DNA of 64,000 bases from an uncultured Rhodospirillales bacterium (GCA_913055735.1 CAJXKD010000001.1:930001-994000), one strand, 5' to 3'. Shown: positions 37,801-46,877, counted from the first letter of the stretch. Made by a program: numbers and translations. The notes: generated by a model not told the origin, from the sequence alone.

Positions 37801-38555
37801 GCCGAGCCCGGATCGTATACGACCTCGTTATCGATGACAGACGCGGTCCCCGCGCCCGAGGTAACCTCCACCGAGACAACCGACAATTCGTCCAGGTGAT
37901 CGGCGTCGGTATCGTTCGTCAACACGTCAATGGTAATCGAGGAATCCTCATCGATCGTGACACTGTCGTTTCCGGCTTCGGGGCCCGTGTTGACGAGATT
38001 GACCTCGACGTCTTCCCAATTGCGGATTTCGAGATCGAAGCTCGTGAATTGGAAAGATGGCTGATGCCAATGACGGAACCAGCCGCCATGATGATGGCCG
38101 CCACCGTCGAGATAGTCCTCGAGAGCCGCGAGATCGGCAGCAGCAGCCGCGGCCTCGCCATAGGTCAGGTTCAGCTGAAGCGTATCGGCCCCCGACCCGC
38201 CGTCGTAGTAGTTGGCCGACGCCCAATTCTCGGATGCCGTGAAAACGCCTGTATCGCGCCCGCTGCCGCCATACACGATATCGTTGCCGGCGCCGCCATC
38301 CATCGCGTCGCCGCCCGATCCGCCGATAAGAATATCGTTGCCGTCACCACCTAAAAGGGTGTCGTGCCCGCCGCGGCCGATCAACACGTCGTCGCCGCCG
38401 AGACCGGACAAGGTATCGTTTCCTCGCCCCCCGATCAGCCAATTGGCGCCGTCATCCCCGACGATCTCCCGGCCGTGCGGCCCATGATGATGACCGTGAT
38501 GGGGACCGTGGTGATGATTGTGCTTATACGAAGCATGCCAAGATTTACCGCTCAT
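34869..38555 (-). CDS. Large RTX (hemolysin-type calcium-binding repeat) secreted protein
   Basis: A 1228-residue acidic protein made largely of GGxGxDxxx nonapeptide repeats, which bind calcium and fold after export. Layout: a His-rich N-terminus (residues 9-28), a first RTX block, a cadherin/VCBS-like beta domain at about 190-292 (DEDSSITIDVLTNDTDAD), then six larger units starting near residues 354, 464, 687, 797, 900 and 1016. Each unit joins a beta segment of the form DTYSF-ATxxxxVDLAAGTSG-NFENIxAGSG to several RTX nonamers. The C-terminal 80 residues (DLFVFDDGTDNDLLTDF to DADDFIF) are a typical type I secretion signal region. No protease or lipase domain is seen, so an adhesive, matrix or S-layer-like role is more likely than an enzyme. 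GGAG precedes the ATG by five bases. Confidence 0.93.
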   Translation of the reverse strand: MSGKSWHASYKHNHHHGPHHGHHHGPHGREIVGDDGANWLIGGRGNDTLSGLGGDDVLIGRGGHDTLLGGDGNDILIGGSGGDAMDGGAGNDIVYGGSGRDTGVFTASENWASANYYDGGSGADTLQLNLTYGEAAAAAADLAALEDYLDGGGHHHGGWFRHWHQPSFQFTSFDLEIRNWEDVEVNLVNTGPEAGNDSVTIDEDSSITIDVLTNDTDADHLDELSVVSVEVTSGAGTASVIDNEVVYDPGSAYQALGDGEEALVELTYTITDLAGETSTATVTLTVTGENEVFIGTAGDDTITGTLWDDEIHGLDGDDTLIGDSGDDTIFGGDGDDTISGGRGSDYVDGGDGKDTYSFGGATIAITADLAAGTSGRTGINETEDTILNFENINAGSEGDTLYGDDGANRIVGNGGDDYIEGRDGNDVLIGGDGNDTLLGGDGNDILGGGLGFDTMDGGSGSDTYSFTPATSDQTVDLAAGTSGPTVLNPFANTLISIENVAAGAGNDTLLGDAGANLIEGNAGNDHIDGRDGNDTLNGGDGNDTLIGGDGNDALYGGAGDDTLDGGDGDDEVRGNDGDDTLSGGAGGDVISGDDGNDVLDGGDGDDVLYGGEDNDTISGGLGADVAYGGDGDDALDGGDGDDVLFGDAGADTLSGGDGSDNIFGGDGDDTISGGRGADYVDGGDGTDTYSFSGATISVAVDLAAGTSGADTVLNFENIRAGSGDDTLYGTVGANVIDGNAGNDTIDGREGDDVLNGGDGDDTLIGDDGNDTIDGGAGDDVISGGRGADYLDGGDGTDTYSFGGATISVAVDLAAGTSGADTVLNFENINAGSGSDTLYGDGGANRIFGNDGDDTIDGRGGDDFLIGGDGDDTIFGGDGDDVLGAGTGLDYLDGGNGNDTLSFVPATDALTVDLAAGTSGPTGVNETANTLLNIENIAAGSGDDTLFGDANANVIEGNAGNDFINGREGDDVIYGGDGDDYLIGSDGNDTLYGGAGDDIMSGARGTDYMDGGDGIDTYDFNPATASTTVDLAAGTTGITFLDPAAEQLLNFENINAGSGGDTLYGSEIANVINGNGGADLIDGRDGDDTLFGGDGGDVIYDGEGADTVSGGAGDDFIVGGIGGDILNGDDGADTIIAGSGNDVISGGDGNDLFVFDDGTDNDLLTDFTAGAGIGDVIDFTAVTALNSFADVTAAATQAGGDVSIDLGFDNSLLLIGVDKNDLDADDFIF

Positions 38556-38960
38556 CGTCGACTCCTATAGCTGGGGACCGTGACTGGCCAGCCACGGATA
38601 ACAAAGGATTTGCGAAGGAAATTCTCGAATTGGAAAAAGGCGGAAAAAGAAATCCCGCTGTCTCGGAAGAGACGGCAACCGGCCACGCCTTGATCGGCAT
38701 TCCGGCAATACGCTGCCACGTCGGCTGACCCGGCAATCCATCCTCCCCCAAATCAATGCGGCGCTTATCACGCCTTTCACCGCCGTTTCCCCGGCGGATG
38801 ACCGCAGAGCGCGAACGCTACCGCCGTCTTGTTACAGCATTATTATGAGGATTATTCCGCCGCGCAATCGGGAAGTGGTGTTTCAACCGTAAAATGTAGG
38901 AAATATCCCGGATACCCGCTCGGTGGGAGCCCTATCCGGCGGGGCAAGCGGCCATACCGT
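38556..38960. other. 405-bp intergenic region upstream of the RTX operon
   Basis: Carries the promoter and ribosome binding site (GGAG at about 38561-38564, minus strand) of the RTX operon and the 3' end of the hybrid kinase gene. I see no coding frame and no convincing terminator; a short GC-rich inverted repeat lies near 38780. Confidence 0.4.
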
Positions 38961-41897
38961 CTACGCCGCGGAAAGTTTCAGCCCACGGAGAAGGATACGC
39001 CCAGCCTTGCCGCCGTTGCCCGAGAGCCGCTTCTTGGCGATGAGCATCAGGGCCTCGGCATAATTATTAAGCGACGTCATGTCCTGGTCATCCAGGGCAT
39101 CCTTCGTTACGAGCAAATTGTCCGCCTCGGTCGCGATGATCGTCACCAGGTGATATCCAAAGGTGGTGCCGCCGCCTTTCAGCGTATGGACAAGTTGCTT
39201 CACCTTGTCTTTGGCGTCGTCATCGGCCGGATCTTCCCCCAGGTATTGCATTGCCCTTCCCAAGTCCTCGCAGTGATCGACAAGACGCTGCTCATACATT
39301 ACCTGCAACTCGGCCAGCTTGTCGGCGCCAATGCCGTCCAATTGCATGGCCGGCCCATCATCCTGTTGATTGATTTCCGATAGCTGGTCGATGATGTTCG
39401 ATACGCGCTGCAATACCTGCGCGAAATCGGCGCCCTCGGCGATGGCGACCAGCTCGTCGTCGGCGTCCGTCGGCAGCATGACGTGAGAGGTCGTCGGTGC
39501 CTGCGGGATAGAGGTGTGAATTTCCTCTTCGAGCTGAGTATTTATGGATTTCAGCAAGGACGGCAGTTCGAGCGGCTTGGCGCAAACATCGTCCATTCCC
39601 GTCTTCATATATTCGCCGATATTCTTGGTCGTCAGGTCCGCCGTCAGCGCGATGATTGGAATGTTCGCCTTCCTGGGGTCATCCATCGCCCGGATAAGCG
39701 TGCAGGCTTCCAGACCGTCCATAACCGGCATCCGCACATCCATCAGGATAATGTCGAAACCGTTTCTCTTGGCGAGGTCGACGGCAACGCTGCCGTTTTC
39801 GGCAATGGTCACTCGATGGCCGAGTTTCTCGAAAACGGCCAGAATGACCTGCTGAATCACCGGAGTATCTTCGGCCACCAGAATATCCAGTGGCCTCGAC
39901 GCCACCCACCTGTCGATCGCATGGCGTTTGTCCCGCGCCTCGACCCGGGTGGTCGCCGGCGCACACTGGACGGTAAACCAGAACCGGCTGCCGTCGCCCT
40001 TGACGCTGTCGACGCCAATGTCACCGCCCATCAGTTCTGCAAGCTGCTTGGAAATCGAAAGGCCGAGCCCAGTGCCGCCATAAGTCCTCGAAATCGAACT
40101 GTCCGCCTGAACAAAGGGATTAAAAAGTCTGTTCTGCTCGGCCTCGTCCAACCCGACACCGGTATCGGCAACCAGGAAGTGAAGCATCACATCGCCGCCC
40201 GTTAGCGGCTTATGGTCGACGTGAACCGATATGCGGCCGCTTTCAGTGAACTTGAGCGCGTTGCTGATCAAGTTGGAAAGAATTTGACCAATGCGAAGCT
40301 GATCTCCGTTGACACTTTCTGGCAGGTTTTCGTCGAGGTGAACAACGAGATCGAGGCCTTTCTCGTCGCATTTCGCGGCGAAAAGGTGCGTGATGTCGTA
40401 AATCAGCGACGGCAAATGGAAGTCGATGGGATCCAAATCGATCTTGCCCGCCTCGAGCTTCGATTGGTCGAGGATTTCGTTCAAGATCGTTAGCAGGCTC
40501 TGGCCGGAGGTCCGGATACCCGTTGCCCATTTCAATTGATCCGGCGATAGATCGCTTTCCAGGAGCAAGTCGGCCATGCCGATGACACCGGCCATGGGCG
40601 TGCGGATTTCATGGCTCATGGCGGCCAGGAATTCCGACTTGGCCCGATTGGCGGCCTCCGCTTCGTTCTTGGCGGTCAGAAGATCGTTCTCCATCCGGTT
40701 GCGCTCGATCACGTTTTCCCTGAAGACCTGCAGCGCGTTCTTCATGGACTTGATCTCGTAGGTGTTTTCCGGAACCGAGAACTCGGCCTCGACGTTGTTG
40801 TTCGCCAGATGGGTCATGGCGTTCGTCATGGTATTGAGCGGCTTCGAAATGCGCGCGGCGAAATAGATAGACACCGCGGAAAGCAGCAGGAGCGAGAACC
40901 CGCCGATGGCAATCAGCCACCACTGGATATCGCTTTTTGTGCTGGTTCCCAGCGACAGCAATTTTTCCCGGGTTACCAGCGTCTTCCATTCGGGGATGCC
41001 GACACAGCGCGTTCCGACGCTTTGGTCGCGGACATCCATCAAATCGGCGCAATGGAGGATATAGAGTTCGCCGCCGATATCCTGCAGGACTTCCCGATGG
41101 CCGGCATGGACGAGCTTTTGCTCCGACCGCGCTGCCAACCGTGGGACGTCCCGGTCAAATCCGGCTGCGGAAATGGGGATATCTTCGAAATAGGTGGCGA
41201 ATGCATATCCCGTCAGGCGATGGAGTCTATCGACAGGATCGTTGAATTTGTTGAGCAGCTTGCCGACGATGATGACGCCCAGGGTCTCCCCAAAGGCATT
41301 CCGCAACACGCGCGCAGAGATATAACCGAGATCGCCCTTGCCGGGAACGCCGCGGCCCTCGAAACCATACGCGGCCAGAAAGGAGGAATCGAAGCGCATG
41401 ATCCCCCGGAAATCTTCCGGACTGCCCTCCGCCAACGCCACCTGCATCCATTCGGCCAGTTTTGTCATCCGATACCGCCGCGCGACCTCAATGTCGTCCA
41501 TGTCGTCGTTGGAGAACGCCAACACCTCGCCATCACTGCTGAGGACCGTAATAAAGTCGACATCCCTCTCCATGGCGGAGGTTTTCAGGACGAAATTTAA
41601 TGGTTCCCGCTGGCTCTTTTCGGCAAAAGTGATGACGTCCTGCCGGCGGCTTTCGACCCGCGCCGTCACATCCAAATTTTCCTGTAGCCCGTCATAGATG
41701 AAATCGAAAATTTTCAGCGACCGGTCGAGCGCCGCCTCCACTTCGGTGACTGTGAAGCGGGTAACGAGATCGCCTTGGCGCTGGATGCTCTCGCTCACCA
41801 CCCACCACAGGAGCGTCCCGGTGATGAAAATGATCAGGATGCCCAGGGGCAGGAAGGAGGCCAGCAACTGCCCCCTCAATGTCTTCAACTGGGTCAT
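38961..41897 (-). CDS. Membrane-bound hybrid histidine kinase with receiver and Hpt domains
   Basis: 978 residues. Membrane helices at about 9-33 and 324-347 enclose a 290-residue periplasmic sensor region of cache-like appearance ([42 protein letters not shown]). A HAMP linker (about 348-400) leads to the H-box [12 protein letters not shown] (His429), the HATPase domain (N-box [14 protein letters not shown]1 ADTGVGLD, G2 [11 protein letters not shown]), a receiver domain with Asp720 ([13 protein letters not shown]) and a C-terminal Hpt domain with His904 (LVHTLKGGG). The complete phosphorelay in one chain implies a separate output regulator elsewhere. It lies 21 bp behind a periplasmic binding protein gene that may present the ligand. 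Confidence 0.94.
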   Translation of the reverse strand: MTQLKTLRGQLLASFLPLGILIIFITGTLLWWVVSESIQRQGDLVTRFTVTEVEAALDRSLKIFDFIYDGLQENLDVTARVESRRQDVITFAEKSQREPLNFVLKTSAMERDVDFITVLSSDGEVLAFSNDDMDDIEVARRYRMTKLAEWMQVALAEGSPEDFRGIMRFDSSFLAAYGFEGRGVPGKGDLGYISARVLRNAFGETLGVIIVGKLLNKFNDPVDRLHRLTGYAFATYFEDIPISAAGFDRDVPRLAARSEQKLVHAGHREVLQDIGGELYILHCADLMDVRDQSVGTRCVGIPEWKTLVTREKLLSLGTSTKSDIQWWLIAIGGFSLLLLSAVSIYFAARISKPLNTMTNAMTHLANNNVEAEFSVPENTYEIKSMKNALQVFRENVIERNRMENDLLTAKNEAEAANRAKSEFLAAMSHEIRTPMAGVIGMADLLLESDLSPDQLKWATGIRTSGQSLLTILNEILDQSKLEAGKIDLDPIDFHLPSLIYDITHLFAAKCDEKGLDLVVHLDENLPESVNGDQLRIGQILSNLISNALKFTESGRISVHVDHKPLTGGDVMLHFLVADTGVGLDEAEQNRLFNPFVQADSSISRTYGGTGLGLSISKQLAELMGGDIGVDSVKGDGSRFWFTVQCAPATTRVEARDKRHAIDRWVASRPLDILVAEDTPVIQQVILAVFEKLGHRVTIAENGSVAVDLAKRNGFDIILMDVRMPVMDGLEACTLIRAMDDPRKANIPIIALTADLTTKNIGEYMKTGMDDVCAKPLELPSLLKSINTQLEEEIHTSIPQAPTTSHVMLPTDADDELVAIAEGADFAQVLQRVSNIIDQLSEINQQDDGPAMQLDGIGADKLAELQVMYEQRLVDHCEDLGRAMQYLGEDPADDDAKDKVKQLVHTLKGGGTTFGYHLVTIIATEADNLLVTKDALDDQDMTSLNNYAEALMLIAKKRLSGNGGKAGRILLRGLKLSAA

Positions 41898-41918
41898 CCG
41901 CCCCGACTATTACGACTA

Positions 41919-42701
41919 TTAGTAGGGAAGCGCATTGGCGCGCCTGATCGCGGCCTGCGCCTCGGGCGACGAAAGGAAGTCGATGAACTTGCCGACCATT
42001 CCGGTCCGGTTGACCTCCTTGAAAACAACGGCAATCACGCCATGACTGGGATAGCCGTCATCCGTCGGGTGATGCCCGTTGATGGACAGCACGTGTACAT
42101 CCGCGGCAACGGCACCGGGATACGGCCCGAAACCGATGGTCCTTGAGGTGTTGGCGACAATTGCAAAATTTTCGTCCGTCAATGTCGCGATCTTTGACCG
42201 GGCCAAAATCTGAATATCCGCGAACCCGGGAAATGACGCCCGCAGATTATTGAGCGAGCTGTCGCCTTCCTCGCGGCGGACGACCCGGATGCCGGCATCC
42301 GATCCGCCGACGTCGCGCCAATTGGTGATTGCGCCGCTATAAATCGCGTTGACTTGGTCGGTGGTGAGATTCCTGACCGGAACCTCCCGATTGACGAAGA
42401 ACACCGTCGGCACCCGCGCAAAAGGCAGATACGTCAAACCGTACTGCTTCTCTCTTTCCTTGATTTTGCGTGCCACCCGGCCCAGCGCGAACTGATCGTT
42501 GCCCACCGCCTTGATGCCGCCTGACGACCCGATGCTTTCCGGCACATCAATCTCGACGCCCGGATTTGCGCGGGTAAACGCCGACCCGATCGCCTTGAGA
42601 ATAACGACGCCGTCTCCGGTACCGACAATGGTAATCTCCTCCGCAGACGCGGGGATCGAAACACAAACACTCAGGAAAAGGCCGGCAAAAAGATGTTTCA
42701 T
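41919..42701 (-). CDS. PstS-like phosphate/oxyanion periplasmic binding protein
   Basis: A 260-residue exported binding protein. The signal peptide is MKHLFAGLFLSVCVSIPASA. The mature part has the PBP-like fold of phosphate-binding proteins (EITIVGTGDGVVILKAIGSAF, PESIGSSGGIKAV, and the middle region NREVPVRNLTTDQVNAIYSGAITNWRDVGGSD, a very characteristic PstS segment). The ATG at 42701 has GAGGG upstream; the longer frame to 42950 is not coding. No permease or ATPase gene accompanies it. Instead a hybrid kinase follows at 21 bp, so it probably works as a ligand-presenting sensor subunit rather than a transporter component. Confidence 0.88.
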   Translation of the reverse strand: MKHLFAGLFLSVCVSIPASAEEITIVGTGDGVVILKAIGSAFTRANPGVEIDVPESIGSSGGIKAVGNDQFALGRVARKIKEREKQYGLTYLPFARVPTVFFVNREVPVRNLTTDQVNAIYSGAITNWRDVGGSDAGIRVVRREEGDSSLNNLRASFPGFADIQILARSKIATLTDENFAIVANTSRTIGFGPYPGAVAADVHVLSINGHHPTDDGYPSHGVIAVVFKEVNRTGMVGKFIDFLSSPEAQAAIRRANALPY

Positions 42702-43022
42702 GGGTTCCCTCTCACACGACGTGCATTCGACTGACGCCTTCCCAAGGGAGGTGAAAGAGTCACTCCACCCGAACAGGCGCGCCCAAAGGAGACAATCGGA
42801 CGAAGCAAACAGAAGCTCTCGAAATTTGGATTTCGGCGTTTTTGCCTCCAAGAAACATAAAAATCCGCCTCGATTAAGTATCGGTAAATATTGGCGTTTT
42901 TCCGGGAATTTATGTACGCCGAACGCCCTCCGAAGAGGCCGCGCAGGCAAGGACAGTTAATAAAAATCAACTGTGAATAGTGTAACCAAATATGTACACA
43001 CGGGAAGGAGGAAATTGGTGCG
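42702..43022. other. Non-coding stretch between the binding-protein gene and the 77/78-bp repeats
   Basis: About 320 bp with no convincing gene; the base composition drops towards AT in 42830-43010. It contains the promoter region of the binding protein-kinase operon. Frames seen across this stretch on both strands lack codon bias and family resemblance. Confidence 0.4.
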
Positions 43023-43177
43023 GGTCGATGACAAAACATCGAACCGGAACCACAGCGCTCAAGTAGCCCGAAGGGCGGTAGCGACGAAAAAGATGGTGGA
43101 GGTCGATGACGAAACATCGAACCGGAACCACTGCGCTCAAGTAGCCCGAAGGGCGGTAGCGCCGAAAAAATGGTGGG
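43023..43177. repeat. Two tandem 77/78-bp repeats abutting the tRNA gene
   Basis: Copy 1 (43023-43100) and copy 2 (43101-43177) both begin GGTCGATGAC and end in TGGTGG, differing at a few positions and one single-base gap. Each copy holds two small inverted repeats: GTAGCCCGAAGGGCGGTAGC and a GGTCGATG...CATCGAACC stem. The last bases of copy 2 are the 3' end (CCACCA, minus strand) of the tRNA at 43171-43247, and copy 1 ends in the same hexamer. Confidence 0.85.
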
Positions 43178-43247
43178 CCCGGCAGGACTCGAACCTGCAA
43201 CCAGACCGTTATGAGCGGCCGGCTCTAACCAGTTGAGCTACGGGCCC
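43171..43247 (-). tRNA. tRNA with CAT anticodon, probably tRNA-Ile2 (lysidine type)
   Basis: The minus strand folds into a complete cloverleaf of 77 nt with encoded CCA: acceptor GGGCCCG/CGGGCCC, D arm GCTC/GAGC, anticodon stem GGCCG/CGGTC with loop CTCATAA (anticodon CAT), and T arm GCAGG-TTCGAGT-CCTGC. The G1-C72 pair excludes an initiator tRNA. C4-G69 and C5-G68 are the acceptor bases used by TilS to recognise tRNA-Ile2 in E. coli, so isoleucine (AUA codons, after lysidine modification) is favoured over elongator methionine, though that is not certain. Confidence 0.9.
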
Positions 43248-43306
43248 CACCGTCGGAAGGGCAGACTTATACCAGCCACGTGGGGCCCACGGAAGCCGAT
43301 ACCCTC

Positions 43307-44101
43307 CTAGACCCGGGGAATACCCCACTTCTCCATCCACGCAAGACCTTCTGAGGTTTTGCCCGCAGGGAAATATTCCCCCGCCACCCAGCCGTCATAG
43401 CCGGCGTCCGCCAGGGTGCGGAAGAAATGGAGGTGGTTGAGTTCCCCGGCGTCGGGTTCATGGCGATCGGGCGCGTTGCCGATCTGCACGTGCACGATGA
43501 CATCCCGGTTGGCAAGGAACCGCCGGGCGATGTCCCCTTCCATGCGCTGCACATGATAGGTATCGAACAGCATGCGCACATGGGGCGAACCGACCGCCTC
43601 GATCACGGCCCGTGCCCTTGCAATTTTGTCGAGCACATAGCCGGGAAAGTCCTTGGAGCAATGGGGTTCGATCAACAGCGTGAAATCCGCCGCCTCAAGT
43701 TTGGGCAGCGCGGCGGTGAGATTGGCAATCAACACCTGCTCACACTCCTCATATGTCGCGCCGTCGGGCTTGAGCCCGAACAGGGGCGCGAAGGCCATGC
43801 GCGTTTCCAGAATACGCGCCCATTCGAGGCCGCGCGCGATGAGGTCCGCCGTCTCAGCCTCGCGCCCCGGCAGCGCCGCCCAGCCCCGCGCCACGCCCGG
43901 TTCCACCTCGCCCGGCGGAAAGTTGAACGACAAGACGGTGATCCCCGCCTCGTCGGCGGCACGTTTCACGTCGGTCACGTCGAGGTCGTCGAGGTAGCAC
44001 AGTTCGGCGTGGGAAAAGCCGTCGCGCCGCGCGGCCGCGAACCGGTCGAGCGGCGCATGCTCGCGGTACATGAAATAGAGATTGGGGACGAAACGGATCA
44101 T
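43307..44101 (-). CDS. Hydroxypyruvate isomerase-like TIM-barrel protein
   Basis: 264 residues of the xylose isomerase-like TIM-barrel superfamily, closest in pattern to hydroxypyruvate isomerase (Hyi) and OtnI, which interconvert hydroxypyruvate/tartronate semialdehyde or 2-oxo-tetronates. Family segments: MIRFVPNLYFMYREHAPLDRFAAA, GLKPDGATYEECEQVLIANL, the acidic active-site strand TLLIEPHCSKDFPGYVLD, HVRMLFDTYHVQRMEGDIAR and the C-terminal GEYFPAGKTSEGLAWM. The frame is open far upstream to 44419, but homology starts at the ATG at 44101. No glyoxylate carboligase or tartronate semialdehyde reductase is beside it, so pathway placement is tentative. Confidence 0.88.
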   Translation of the reverse strand: MIRFVPNLYFMYREHAPLDRFAAARRDGFSHAELCYLDDLDVTDVKRAADEAGITVLSFNFPPGEVEPGVARGWAALPGREAETADLIARGLEWARILETRMAFAPLFGLKPDGATYEECEQVLIANLTAALPKLEAADFTLLIEPHCSKDFPGYVLDKIARARAVIEAVGSPHVRMLFDTYHVQRMEGDIARRFLANRDVIVHVQIGNAPDRHEPDAGELNHLHFFRTLADAGYDGWVAGEYFPAGKTSEGLAWMEKWGIPRV

Positions 44102-44231
44102 CGGACGCGGTTTATCGGGAATTAGAAAAACATTGCTCTGGGTTAATGCGGGTGCCACAGCATTGCCGCAATATAGCGGCACGATAAACAACCGATCCAT
44201 TGATCGAAACAACGGAATGGAGAGAGAAAAA

Positions 44232-44426
44232 ATGGGTATCGAAGTTGGCGGCATTTTTGGTCTTTTGATTTTGATCGCCGACATCTGGGCCATTGTCAGC
44301 ACCTTCCAAAGCGGCGCCTCGACCGGCGTCAAGGTTGTCTGGATCGTCGTCATCCTGCTGCTGCCGATCCTTGGGCTTATCCTGTGGCTGCTGTTCGGCC
44401 CCCGCAGCCGCCCCCGCATGGTCTAG
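44232..44426 (+). CDS. Small membrane protein with PLDc_N (cardiolipinase N-terminal) domain
   Basis: A 64-residue protein with two membrane helices, GIFGLLILIADIWAIVSTF and VVWIVVILLLPILGLILWLLFGPR. The pattern helix - short polar loop - LLLPILGLILWLLFGPR is the stand-alone PLDc_N module found at the N-terminus of cardiolipin synthases. By itself its role is unknown; such small proteins are common in proteobacteria. The ATG at 44232 is preceded by a GA-rich GGAGAGAG, which supports this start over upstream ones in the same frame. Divergent from the isomerase gene. Confidence 0.85.
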   Translation: MGIEVGGIFGLLILIADIWAIVSTFQSGASTGVKVVWIVVILLLPILGLILWLLFGPRSRPRMV

Positions 44427-44612
44427 GGCGCAGCCTAGCCACCGCTCGTTTTCTTCAATCGCGAACATCTCCTCTGCGTCCGGCAGCGCTCGGACGCGGC
44501 GCAATAAGCCTGCCGAATATTTACATCGCGCCGGAACACTATTAACCTAAGGTTTATATAAAAACACATTAAACGCTTGATACGTGTGAAGGCCATACAG
44601 GGGAGGCGCTCG

Positions 44613-46838
44613 ATGGCCAAGTTGCATGAAGACGGCCCGGTGTTTGAAACGGCCCGCACGGCGACCAACACGACAGGGAAAGCTATCGTTCTGTGTTCGG
44701 ACGGCACCGGAAACGCGCGCGGCCGAAGTCGCGGAACCAACGTCGGCAGGATATTCAAGGCCACCGACTTATCGGCCAATCAGATCGCCTTTTACGACGA
44801 TGGCGTCGGCACCCAGGAAAATAAATACATCAAGGCGTTCGCCGCCGGGTTCGGCTGGGGTCTGACGAGAAACGTTCTTCAACTTTATGAGTTCCTTTGC
44901 CGAAACTACGATTCCCAGGCGAACGACCGCGTCTACCTGTTCGGGTTCAGTAGGGGCGCGTATACCGTACGGGTGCTCGCGGGATTGATCACTGCGTGCG
45001 GCATCGTCGACACAAAAAAACCCAACGCCGGACCTGGCGGATCCTTGAAAGATGTCGTGAACGACGCCTACCGGGCATATCGGAAAAGCCGGGACCATGT
45101 GGGCCCGAACAATCCCGCGGATGCTTTTAGAAAAGAATGGGCCCTGGACCCCGTAAATCCGCCCCCAATCCACTTCATCGGGGTCTGGGATACGGTCGAC
45201 GCCGTCGGCCTGCCGGTCGACGAAATGACGACTGTCCTCGATCGTTTTTACAAGTTTCGATTTACCAATCACAGATTGGGTGACAACGTAAAGAAAGCAT
45301 GTCACGCGATCGCCATCGATGACGAACGCCGGACATTCCACCCTGTCCTGTGGGACGAAACGTTTGAGGCCGGCAAAACCGGCCCGGATGAAGCCCCACG
45401 CATCGAACAGGTTTGGTTTGCAGGCATGCATTCCAATGTCGGAGGAGGGTATGCGAAGGATGAACTCGCATACATCCCCCTCGAATGGATGATGTCAAAG
45501 GCGGCTGCCTGCGGATTAACCTTCCACGACGAGATCTGGGACACATATTGGCGGAACGCAAACGCGAACGGAAAAATGTATGACTCCCGCTCGAGAGCCG
45601 CACGATTCTATCGCTACCGTCCACGAGACATCATTGGATTCGACTCGGTTTTCACGTTGCAAAAGCCGATCCTCCATGAGTCCGTGATCCGTCGAATCCA
45701 GGGTACTGAAGTCGACTATGCACCGCTGAATATCCCGCCGAATTTCCGGATTGCCTCCGATACGCGCCCAACGAAAGGCGGCATTCCTTTCCCGCCTGCA
45801 GCAGCGAAAGCATTTCAGCAGAATACCGCCCTCGCGTGGTGGCGGCAGGTTCTTTATGTTTGGTTTTTATTTACCGTGGGTTTGACGCTCGCCGTGCCGC
45901 TGTTGGTCGACGCCGACGAGACGGTTGGCGGCTGCTCGGCTTGGATGTGCTGGCTCGAGCCCGTTTTCGGCGCCGCCCGAATGGTTACCGGCGATCTAAT
46001 CCTGCCTTGGCTTCGGGATTTGGCCGCCGCCCCGTATCTGTTCGCGTGGATCGCTTTTTCCTTTATCGCGATTCTGACCCTCCACATTGTGCTGGTCAGA
46101 GCGATGAAGAAGGCGGGGATGTGTATATGGAGCGCTATCCATGGCAAAACCACGAAAGAGATGCCCACGGTTTGCTTTTACCACGACGTTGCGAACTTCA
46201 TCCGCCATCACGAATATACGGAGAAGATTGTCGCGGTTTGGAATCGATGGGTTTTGCCATGGGGAACCGCCGCGGCTGTGCCCGCCATTGTCATCGCCCT
46301 TGCCTACTTCATCAACGACGCGAACACGACCAAATACCTGGCTGCGTCGGGTGCCGATTGCACAGCAACCGATACCGAACTGCTAATATCGGTCGGCGAG
46401 CCACAAACCGATATTTCGTTTGCCACCTCAAAAAATTGTCACGCGACCGGCTTCAAGATCGAGTCCGGCCGGACCTATGTGATCAATATTGAGGATAAAC
46501 TGTCCGATCGCGACAAATGGGTGGACTTATCCATTCCCGGCAAACCGCCGCGTGGTTTTTCGTCCTGGGAAGGCAGTTTTCTGATGAACTTGACGGTGCC
46601 CCTGCGCCGTCACATCGAGCAGCCGTGGTTTCAGCTCATGGGCAAGATCGGACGGAACGGCACGCCGTTTCCGATAACGAGCCTTTCGTCACGGCTGCCG
46701 CCTAACCAGGAAGGGGAATTGTTCCTGTATCTGAATGATGCCGTTTGCGCCGTCTGCCCCACTTCCGAGCAGTGGTACTTCTATAAGAACAACAAAGGAA
46801 ACGTGGTCGCACGTATTTCCGTTGAACGACCAAACTAG
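44613..46838 (+). CDS. DUF2235 alpha/beta-hydrolase with C-terminal membrane helices
   Basis: About 741 residues. The N-terminal 390 residues form the DUF2235 hydrolase domain shared with Tle1-type phospholipases: KAIVLCSDGTGNARG, the nucleophile elbow YLFGFSRGAYTVR (Ser near residue 113), the Asp in FIGVWDTVDAVGLP (about 193) and the His in FAGMHSNVGGGY (about 273), a complete Ser-Asp-His triad. Beyond it are three membrane helices (about 415-435, 470-500 and 535-560) and a C-terminal domain of about 170 residues without recognisable relatives. GGGAGG lies upstream of the ATG at 44613. A lipoprotein gene follows after 39 bp. It may be a membrane-anchored lipase; no type VI secretion genes are nearby. 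Confidence 0.88.
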   Translation: MAKLHEDGPVFETARTATNTTGKAIVLCSDGTGNARGRSRGTNVGRIFKATDLSANQIAFYDDGVGTQENKYIKAFAAGFGWGLTRNVLQLYEFLCRNYDSQANDRVYLFGFSRGAYTVRVLAGLITACGIVDTKKPNAGPGGSLKDVVNDAYRAYRKSRDHVGPNNPADAFRKEWALDPVNPPPIHFIGVWDTVDAVGLPVDEMTTVLDRFYKFRFTNHRLGDNVKKACHAIAIDDERRTFHPVLWDETFEAGKTGPDEAPRIEQVWFAGMHSNVGGGYAKDELAYIPLEWMMSKAAACGLTFHDEIWDTYWRNANANGKMYDSRSRAARFYRYRPRDIIGFDSVFTLQKPILHESVIRRIQGTEVDYAPLNIPPNFRIASDTRPTKGGIPFPPAAAKAFQQNTALAWWRQVLYVWFLFTVGLTLAVPLLVDADETVGGCSAWMCWLEPVFGAARMVTGDLILPWLRDLAAAPYLFAWIAFSFIAILTLHIVLVRAMKKAGMCIWSAIHGKTTKEMPTVCFYHDVANFIRHHEYTEKIVAVWNRWVLPWGTAAAVPAIVIALAYFINDANTTKYLAASGADCTATDTELLISVGEPQTDISFATSKNCHATGFKIESGRTYVINIEDKLSDRDKWVDLSIPGKPPRGFSSWEGSFLMNLTVPLRRHIEQPWFQLMGKIGRNGTPFPITSLSSRLPPNQEGELFLYLNDAVCAVCPTSEQWYFYKNNKGNVVARISVERPN

Positions 46839-46877
46839 TTGGTTGGCATACCAGATAATTTTTTTGGGAGAAGTAGA

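Noticed and set aside
34869..38555. Regularly spaced repeats that might suggest a CRISPR array
   Set aside because: The periodicity is in codons for GGxGxDxxx nonapeptides of one long reading frame; there are no unique spacers.
41919..42950. Longer start for the PstS-like binding protein (343 residues)
   Set aside because: The extra 83 residues precede a complete signal peptide with its own Shine-Dalgarno at 42701, so they are not translated as part of this protein.
42967..43236. Short frames across the tandem repeat and tRNA (both strands)
   Set aside because: The frames are repetitive translations of the 77/78-bp units and of the tRNA; such products are frequent false genes.
43171..43247. 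Initiator tRNA-fMet for the CAT tRNA
   Set aside because: Position 1-72 is a G-C pair rather than the mismatch typical of initiators, and the three G-C pairs of the initiator anticodon stem are missing.
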